Positions 59,378-64,000 of a stretch of 64,000 nt of DNA are shown piece after piece (position 1 is the stretch's first letter; each line of letters begins with the position of its first letter). Below the pieces are notes generated by a model that was not told the DNA's origin, did not search any database, and saw only the letters and a list, made by a program, of their open reading frames with translations. The stretch is from Lachnospiraceae bacterium UBA3804 (GTDB lineage: Bacteria; Bacillota; Clostridia; Lachnospirales; Lachnospiraceae). The position numbers were made by a program, and so were the translations under genes. The stretch is taken from assembly GCA_002368665.1 (NCBI GenBank), contig DFEK01000008.1:1-64000 (forward strand), read 5' to 3'.

Positions 59378-61006
59378 ATGAAGAATAAATTTTGGAAAAA
59401 AGTAGCTGCCGTGGGCATCGCGGCAATTTCAGCGGTAGGCCTTTTCGCCGGCTGCGCAAAGAATTCCGGAAGCAATACTTCCGCAGCAAAAGGAGAGCAG
59501 ATCTACAGAACGCTCGATGAGATTAAGGAAAGCGGAACCGTAAACATCGGAGTTTTCTCCGACAAATCCCCGTTCGGATATGTGGATGAAAACGGTGAGT
59601 ATCAGGGATATGACGTATACTTCGGAAACCGTATTGGTGCCGATCTCGGTGTCAAGATCAATTACGTATCCACCGAGGCTGCAAGCCGTATCGAGTATTT
59701 AAAGACCGGAAAAGTTGATATCATCCTTGCAAACTTTACCGTAACCGAAGAAAGAGCCGAAGAAGTTGATTTTGCTCTTCCTTACATGAACGTGGCACTT
59801 GGCGTTGTATCTCACAATGATAACGTAATTACCGATTTAAGCCAGGTAAAAGAAGACGATCAGGTAATCGTAATCTCCGGTACCACCGCAGAGACCTATC
59901 TTGAGAAGAACAACCCGGAAATCAAATTACAGAAGTTTGACACCTACGCAGCAGCAAAGAGTGCTTTTGAAAACGGTACCGGCGTTGCATGGGCAAACGA
60001 CAATACCGAAGTAATCGCATTTGCCAAAGAAAATGAAGGCTATACCGTGGGTATAGATTCCCTAGGAAGCGCAGACACCATCGCTCCTGCGGTAACCAAG
60101 GGCAACACCACTTTGTTGAACTGGTTAAACGATGAGATCAAAGCACTCGGTGATGAGAATTTCTTCCATGCAGATTATGAAGCAACTTTGGTAGACACCT
60201 ATGGTCTTGATTATGAAGACACCCTTGTAGTGGAAGGCGGCGTTGTAGCAGGTGCTGCAGCAGTTGAAGAAAAAGGAACCATTACCGTAGCAGCATCTCC
60301 CACTCCTCACGCAGAGATTCTTGCAGAGGCAGGAAAAATCCTTGCAAAAGACGGATGGACCTTAAAGGTTACCGAATTTGAAGACTATGTTCAGCCCAAC
60401 CTTGTAGTGGAAGACGGAGGCATTGACGCAAACTATTTCCAGCATGTACCTTACCTTGATAACTTCAACGAAGAAAAAGGAACTCACCTTGTATCCATCG
60501 CAGGCATTCACTATGAGCCCTTCGGTATCTATCCCGGAACCAAGTCTTCCTTAGACGAGATCGCAAAGGGCGATACCATTGCAGTACCCAACGATACCAC
60601 CAACGAAGCAAGAGCACTTCTGTTACTGGAAGCTAACGGCATTCTGAAATTAAAAGAAGGCGCAGGCCTTACCGCAACCGTACTTGATATCGAAGAGAAT
60701 CCTTACGACGTAAAGATCCAGGAACTTGAGGCAGCTCAGGTATCCAGAGTAAAAGACGAAGTTGCATTCGTGGTATTAAACGGAAACTATGCATTGGAAG
60801 CAGGTTTCTCCGTAGGAAAGGATTCCATCGCTTATGAGAAATCCGATTCCGATGCCGCAAAGACCTATGTAAATGTTCTTGTTGTGAAAGAAGGCAACGA
60901 AAACAATGAAGGCTTACAGGCACTTGCAGAAGTATTAAAATCCGAAGAAATCAAAGAATTCATTAACAAAACTTACGACGGAGCGGTAGTACCCTTCGAA
61001 GATTAA
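59378..61006 (+). CDS. dual substrate-binding lipoprotein (SBP_bac_3 fused to MetQ/NlpA)
   Basis: 542 residues. The signal peptide ends 'LFAGC' (Cys26). Residues about 50-281 form a polar amino acid binding protein (SBP_bac_3): 'SGTVNIGVFSDKSPFGYVDE', 'GYDVYFGNRIGADLG', 'ILANFTVTEERAEEVDFALPY', 'SGTTAETYLEKN'. A linker at 282-300 joins a second, complete MetQ/NlpA-type binding protein: 'TVAASPTPHAEILAEAGKIL', 'DANYFQHVPYLDNF', 'IAVPNDTTNEARALLLL'. There is one lipobox only. Cystine-like and methionine-like ligands are inferred from the two families and the operon. AAAGGAG precedes ATG. Confidence 0.9.
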   Translation: MKNKFWKKVAAVGIAAISAVGLFAGCAKNSGSNTSAAKGEQIYRTLDEIKESGTVNIGVFSDKSPFGYVDENGEYQGYDVYFGNRIGADLGVKINYVSTEAASRIEYLKTGKVDIILANFTVTEERAEEVDFALPYMNVALGVVSHNDNVITDLSQVKEDDQVIVISGTTAETYLEKNNPEIKLQKFDTYAAAKSAFENGTGVAWANDNTEVIAFAKENEGYTVGIDSLGSADTIAPAVTKGNTTLLNWLNDEIKALGDENFFHADYEATLVDTYGLDYEDTLVVEGGVVAGAAAVEEKGTITVAASPTPHAEILAEAGKILAKDGWTLKVTEFEDYVQPNLVVEDGGIDANYFQHVPYLDNFNEEKGTHLVSIAGIHYEPFGIYPGTKSSLDEIAKGDTIAVPNDTTNEARALLLLEANGILKLKEGAGLTATVLDIEENPYDVKIQELEAAQVSRVKDEVAFVVLNGNYALEAGFSVGKDSIAYEKSDSDAAKTYVNVLVVKEGNENNEGLQALAEVLKSEEIKEFINKTYDGAVVPFED

Positions 61007-61019
61007 TTATGAAAAACGG

Positions 61020-61053
61020 TCTCTCCTTCCGGCCCATCTGCCGGAGGGGGAGA
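61020..61053 (+). other. strong intercistronic hairpin
   Basis: TCTCTCCTTCCGGC (61020-61033) pairs with GCCGGAGGGGGAGA (61040-61053) over 14 bp including two G-U pairs, loop CCATCT, followed by only TTTG. It lies between the binding-protein gene and metN. It may protect the upstream mRNA 3' end so that more binding protein than ATPase is made. Confidence 0.65.
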
Positions 61054-61076
61054 TTTGAAAATGATAGGAAAAGAAA

Positions 61077-61856
61077 ATGTCAATTATCGAACTTAAGAAT
61101 GTCAGCAAAACATTTGATGCCAAAAAGAGCAATATTCATGCACTTTCGAATATTGATCTTTGCGTGGAAGAGGGCGAGATCTTCGGAGTAATCGGATTGT
61201 CCGGTGCAGGCAAAAGTACACTGGTCCGCTGTATGAATCTTTTGGAAAAACCGACGGATGGAGAAATTTTAATCGACGGGAAAAACTTGTTAAAACTTTC
61301 CAATCGGGAGCTTCGCTTAATGCGCAGGGAAATCGGAATGATTTTTCAGCATTTCAATCTGCTGATGCAAAGAAATGTGCTGGATAATGTCTGTTTTCCC
61401 ATGGAAATTGCCGGAGTGTCAAAAGCCGAGGCAAGAAAAAGAGCGAAGCAGTATTTGGATATCGTAGGCTTAAGCGATAAAGCCAAAGCTTATCCGGTTC
61501 AGTTATCCGGCGGACAGAAACAGCGTGTTGCAATCGCAAGAACACTCGCATCGAATCCCCGGATTATTTTATGTGATGAGGCAACGAGCGCACTGGATCC
61601 GCAGACGACCGGAACCATTTTAAATCTGTTGAAGCAGATTAACAAGGAATACCAAATTACCGTGGTGGTAATCACACACGAAATGCGTGTCGTGGAAGAA
61701 ATCTGTGACCGCGTGGCAGTACTCGACCACGGAGTACTTGCGGAAGTCGGTGATGTGAAAGAGGTATTCAAGGCACCGAAGAGCAATGCCGCCAAAGCAC
61801 TTTTGCTGGAGCGCAAAATAAAGCAGCTGGAAGGAGATGTCGCAAATGATATTTAA
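61077..61856 (+). CDS. metN: MetN-like ABC transporter ATP-binding protein
   Basis: 259 residues. Walker A is 'GLSGAGKST', the Q-loop is 'FQHFNLL', the signature is 'LSGGQKQRVAIARTLA' and Walker B is 'IILCDEATSALDP'. The H-loop is 'VVITHEM'. The sequence follows the MetN subgroup but ends at about 259, without the C-terminal ligand-sensing (ACT-like) domain of the longer MetN proteins, so transinhibition by bound methionine may be absent. The ribosome site AGGAAAAG is weak, in line with lower output than the binding protein. Confidence 0.9.
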   Translation: MSIIELKNVSKTFDAKKSNIHALSNIDLCVEEGEIFGVIGLSGAGKSTLVRCMNLLEKPTDGEILIDGKNLLKLSNRELRLMRREIGMIFQHFNLLMQRNVLDNVCFPMEIAGVSKAEARKRAKQYLDIVGLSDKAKAYPVQLSGGQKQRVAIARTLASNPRIILCDEATSALDPQTTGTILNLLKQINKEYQITVVVITHEMRVVEEICDRVAVLDHGVLAEVGDVKEVFKAPKSNAAKALLLERKIKQLEGDVANDI

Positions 61857-62511
61857 GGATATGATGACCATGCTCGCCGAGGGCACGAGAGATACCCTTT
61901 ATATGGTTTTGATCTCCACACTGCTTGGATATGTTATCGGCCTTCCGCTCGGTATACTGTTAACCATTTCGGATGTGGACGGAATCTCACCCAACAAAGT
62001 ATTGTACAAGATTCTCGACATCATCATTAACATTACGAGAAGTATTCCGTTTCTGATCCTTTTGATCCTGATCATGCCTTTTACGAAACTTGTGGTCGGT
62101 AAAAGTTATGGAACCACGGCTACCATCGTTCCCTTAACGATCGCAGCCGCACCGCTTATCGCAAGAATGGTGGAAAGCTCGTTAAAGGAAGTGGATAAGG
62201 GTGTGATCGAGGCAGCATTCAGTATGGGCGCCGGCGGTTTTACGATCATTTGGAAAGTAATGGTTACGGAAGCGAGGACCTCACTTTTGGTCGGGGTTAC
62301 GATTGCACTCGGAACTATTCTCGGGTATTCCGCAATGGCAGGTGTCATCGGTGGAGGCGGTCTCGGAGATATCGCCATTCGGTACGGTTACTACCGCTAC
62401 GAAACCGGAGTGATGATCGTAACGGTTGCGGTACTGGTGGTACTCATGCAGGTTCTGCAGTGGGCAGGAATGCTGATCTCAAAGAAAATTGACAGACGAA
62501 GAGGAAAATAA
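61846..62511 (+). CDS. metI: MetI-like ABC transporter permease
   Basis: 221 residues from ATG 61846, which has GGAG 9-10 nt upstream. ATG 61837 is also in frame but too close to that site. It has five or six membrane helices and the MetI coupling loop 'EVDKGVIEAAFSMGAGG'. 'TRSIPFLILLILIMPFTKLVVG' and 'AGVIGGGGLGDIAIRYGYYRY' are typical of D-methionine permeases. It overlaps metN by about 11 nt and pairs with it and the second half of the fused binding protein. Confidence 0.92.
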   Translation: MIFKDMMTMLAEGTRDTLYMVLISTLLGYVIGLPLGILLTISDVDGISPNKVLYKILDIIINITRSIPFLILLILIMPFTKLVVGKSYGTTATIVPLTIAAAPLIARMVESSLKEVDKGVIEAAFSMGAGGFTIIWKVMVTEARTSLLVGVTIALGTILGYSAMAGVIGGGGLGDIAIRYGYYRYETGVMIVTVAVLVVLMQVLQWAGMLISKKIDRRRGK

Positions 62512-62514
62512 GCA

Positions 62515-63174
62515 ATGAACTGGGAAGTCATCGGCTCGTACCTTCCGCTTTACTGGAAGGCGATGCTACTGACATTACGAATAGGGTGGATCGGAATCGC
62601 GTTTGCAATCCTGATCGGCATACTGGTAGCGATCGTGCGGTTTTACAAAGTGCCGGTGGCAAGCCAGATCGCAGGCGTATACATCGAAATCTTCCGTAAT
62701 ACGCCGCTTTTGGTGCAGTTATTCTTTCTGTATTTTGCACTTCCCAGAATCGGAATTCCGATGAAAGCGGATTTCTGCGGAGCCCTGGGACTTGCTCTGC
62801 TTGGAGGCTCCTATATGGCGGAGACCTTTAGAAGCGGCCTGGAATCGGTAGCGAAGATCCAGACGGAGAGCGCTTTATCGCTTGGCATGAATAAAAGCCA
62901 GATGGTACTGCACATCATCTTTCCGCAGGCTTTTTCAAGGAGCGTTCCGTCATTTGTTGCAAACATCATCTTCCTCTTAAAGGAAACCAGCGTTTTCTCT
63001 GCCATCAGCTTAATGGATCTGATGTTTACCGCAAAGGATCTGATCGGTTTATATTATAAAACTTCAGAGTGCCTCGTTTTACTGGTTGTCTTTTATGCTC
63101 TGATCCTGATCCCGGTTTCCGTTCTCGGTGACCGTTTGGAAAGGAGGGTGCGCCATGCAGAATTTGGGGATTGA
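62515..63174 (+). CDS. polar amino acid ABC transporter permease, first subunit
   Basis: 219 residues. HisM/GlnP-type permease with 'YIEIFRNTPLLVQLFFLYFALP', 'GGSYMAETFRSGLESVAK' and the coupling helix 'ALSLGMNKSQMVLHIIFPQA'. It begins 3 nt after metI. Together with the next permease and the second ATPase it should form a glutamine/cystine-type importer that can use the first half of the fused binding protein. Cystine as substrate is inferred from the operon's sulfur context. Confidence 0.9.
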   Translation: MNWEVIGSYLPLYWKAMLLTLRIGWIGIAFAILIGILVAIVRFYKVPVASQIAGVYIEIFRNTPLLVQLFFLYFALPRIGIPMKADFCGALGLALLGGSYMAETFRSGLESVAKIQTESALSLGMNKSQMVLHIIFPQAFSRSVPSFVANIIFLLKETSVFSAISLMDLMFTAKDLIGLYYKTSECLVLLVVFYALILIPVSVLGDRLERRVRHAEFGD

Positions 63175-63835
63175 CGTACTGTTTAAAGGAACCAATATGA
63201 TGCGCCTTCTGGGAGGTTTGTGGGTTTCTTTGCGGATCAGTCTGATCGCGGTTTTGTTCAGTATTCTCCTTGGAGTTCCTCTGGGAATTCTGATGAGCAG
63301 GAAATCCAGAATCATCAGGGCAATTACGAGACTGTATCTTGAAATTGTGCGCATCATGCCGCAAATGGTTCTTTTGTTTATTGTATTTTTCGGTACCACG
63401 AGAGTGTTTGGCTGGAACCTGGATGCGGAAGTGGCATCGGTGATCGTGTTCTCTTTCTGGGGATGCGCAGAAATGTCGGATCTTGTAAGAGGTGCGCTGA
63501 TCAGTATTCCGAAGCATCAGTACGAAAGCGCCAAAGCACTGGGCATGAACTCACTTACGGTTTTTGTATTTATCATTCTGCCGCAGACCATAAGACGCCT
63601 TCTGCCGCTTTCCATCAATCTGGTAACCAGAATGATCAAAACAACTTCACTGGTCATGATGATCGGAGTTGTGGAAGTTTTAAAAGTCGGTCAGCAGATC
63701 ATCGAGGCAAACCGTACCTCTTCGCCGAATGCGGCATTTGGCGTATACGGAACCGTATTATTGCTGTATTTTATCGGCTGCTGGCCAATCAGTATGCTGT
63801 CCAAATACCTGGAGAAAAAGTGGAATAACGTATAA
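63155..63835 (+). CDS. polar amino acid ABC transporter permease, second subunit
   Basis: 226 residues from ATG 63155 with GGAGG upstream. The frame is open to 63128. It is of the same family as the previous permease, overlapping it by 20 nt: 'LYLEIVRIMPQMVLLFIVFFG', 'FWGCAEMSDLVRGALISIPKHQ' and the coupling helix 'SAKALGMNSLTVFVFIILPQT'. The usual 'RGTP' motif reads 'VRIMPQ' here. It likely forms a heterodimer with the first permease. The ATPase gene follows by 26 nt. Confidence 0.9.
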   Translation: MQNLGIDVLFKGTNMMRLLGGLWVSLRISLIAVLFSILLGVPLGILMSRKSRIIRAITRLYLEIVRIMPQMVLLFIVFFGTTRVFGWNLDAEVASVIVFSFWGCAEMSDLVRGALISIPKHQYESAKALGMNSLTVFVFIILPQTIRRLLPLSINLVTRMIKTTSLVMMIGVVEVLKVGQQIIEANRTSSPNAAFGVYGTVLLLYFIGCWPISMLSKYLEKKWNNV

Positions 63836-63861
63836 GTGAATTTCCTTTACGGAGTATGAAA

Positions 63862-64000
63862 ATGAGTAAAAGAGAAGAAATCATCAGAGTGGATCATATT
63901 ACCAAACGATACGACGAAAATGCCGTTTTGGACGACTTTTCCCTTTCCGTGCATGAAGGGGAAGTCGTGGTGATCGTCGGTCCGTCCGGCTGCGGTAAAA
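63862..64000 (+). CDS. polar amino acid ABC transporter ATP-binding protein, cut by the window end
   Basis: Only the first 46 codons are visible from ATG 63862 (site ACGGAG). They read 'VDHITKRYDENAVLDDFSL', then 'GEVVVIVGPSGCGK', the Walker A motif of GlnQ/HisP-type ATPases. It continues past the right edge. With the two permeases upstream it would complete the second importer of the operon. Confidence 0.85.
   Translation, partial: MSKREEIIRVDHITKRYDENAVLDDFSLSVHEGEVVVIVGPSGCGK

Noticed and set aside
61009..61191. Small ORF between the binding-protein gene and metN
   Set aside because: It runs through a strong RNA hairpin and overlaps metN in another frame, with no sensible product.

Overview
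The window looks like a chromosomal segment of a Gram-positive anaerobe of the class Clostridia, most likely Lachnospiraceae. This rests on gene families and style: many small lipoproteins with an L-x-x-C lipobox, strong AGGAGG ribosome sites, an ANTAR-linked glutamine synthetase, a TAXI/GltS transporter pair, VanX-like dipeptidases, a group IIC intron and REP-like palindromes. No species-level marker such as rRNA is present.

Layout. 1-9000: tRNA-Ala followed by an AT-rich accessory stretch (NERD-domain membrane protein, HAD nucleotidase, an unknown UDG-like protein, a WYL regulator pseudogene, a zinc ribbon and large membrane protein pair, a DEDDh exonuclease, rhodanese, nitroreductase, ORF6N protein). 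9000-16600: lipoprotein, EamA exporter, a group IIC intron inserted behind a terminator, small zinc-ribbon and acetyltransferase genes, a hicAB toxin-antitoxin, sugar epimerase and YbaK-like deacylase. 16705-18922: a composite element in which two near-identical 228-bp MITEs bracket an EAL phosphodiesterase gene, with a 10-bp target duplication at the outer ends only. 18944-31461: phosphoribosyltransferase, phosphodiester glycosidase, lipoproteins, VanX-like dipeptidase, a vWA pair, fructokinase, and a 1074-residue repeat protein beside an AlkZ-related protein. 31469-34339 (minus): TAXI binding protein, GltS and nicotinamidase. 34571-38102: lipoprotein and a three-gene fumarate reductase/succinate dehydrogenase set. 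38097-42025 (minus): permease, DUF362 protein, second VanX-like enzyme, DtxR-like regulator, and an ArsR-AraC fusion regulator divergent from a metal-chaperone/P1B-ATPase unit. 44897-49062: mnmA, DUF1858, lipoprotein, HAD phosphatase, GH43. 49081-57196: nitrogen assimilation (gltB, gltD, glnA, ANTAR regulator). 57232-64000: sulfur metabolism.

The most interesting part is the right end. A palindromic operator overlapping the -35 box occurs in front of both the cysteine desulfurase/IscU genes and a second transcription unit. That second unit starts with a 45-codon peptide containing a run of Cys codons, followed by an intrinsic terminator whose 5' arm can instead pair over 11 bp with sequence just after the Cys codons. 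This is the arrangement of a classic ribosome-stalling attenuator. Behind it lies a lipoprotein made of two different substrate-binding proteins fused in one chain (a polar amino acid type and a MetQ/NlpA type), then MetN and MetI, then two polar amino acid permeases and the start of a second ATPase. The sequence therefore suggests one sulfur-controlled operon in which a single dual binding protein serves two ABC importers.

Other regulatory signals visible directly are an attenuator with an ANTAR-type hexaloop before gltB, direct-repeat operators before hicAB and dtxR-like genes, and two inverted structured repeats, with compensatory base changes between them, on either side of the P-type ATPase gene.
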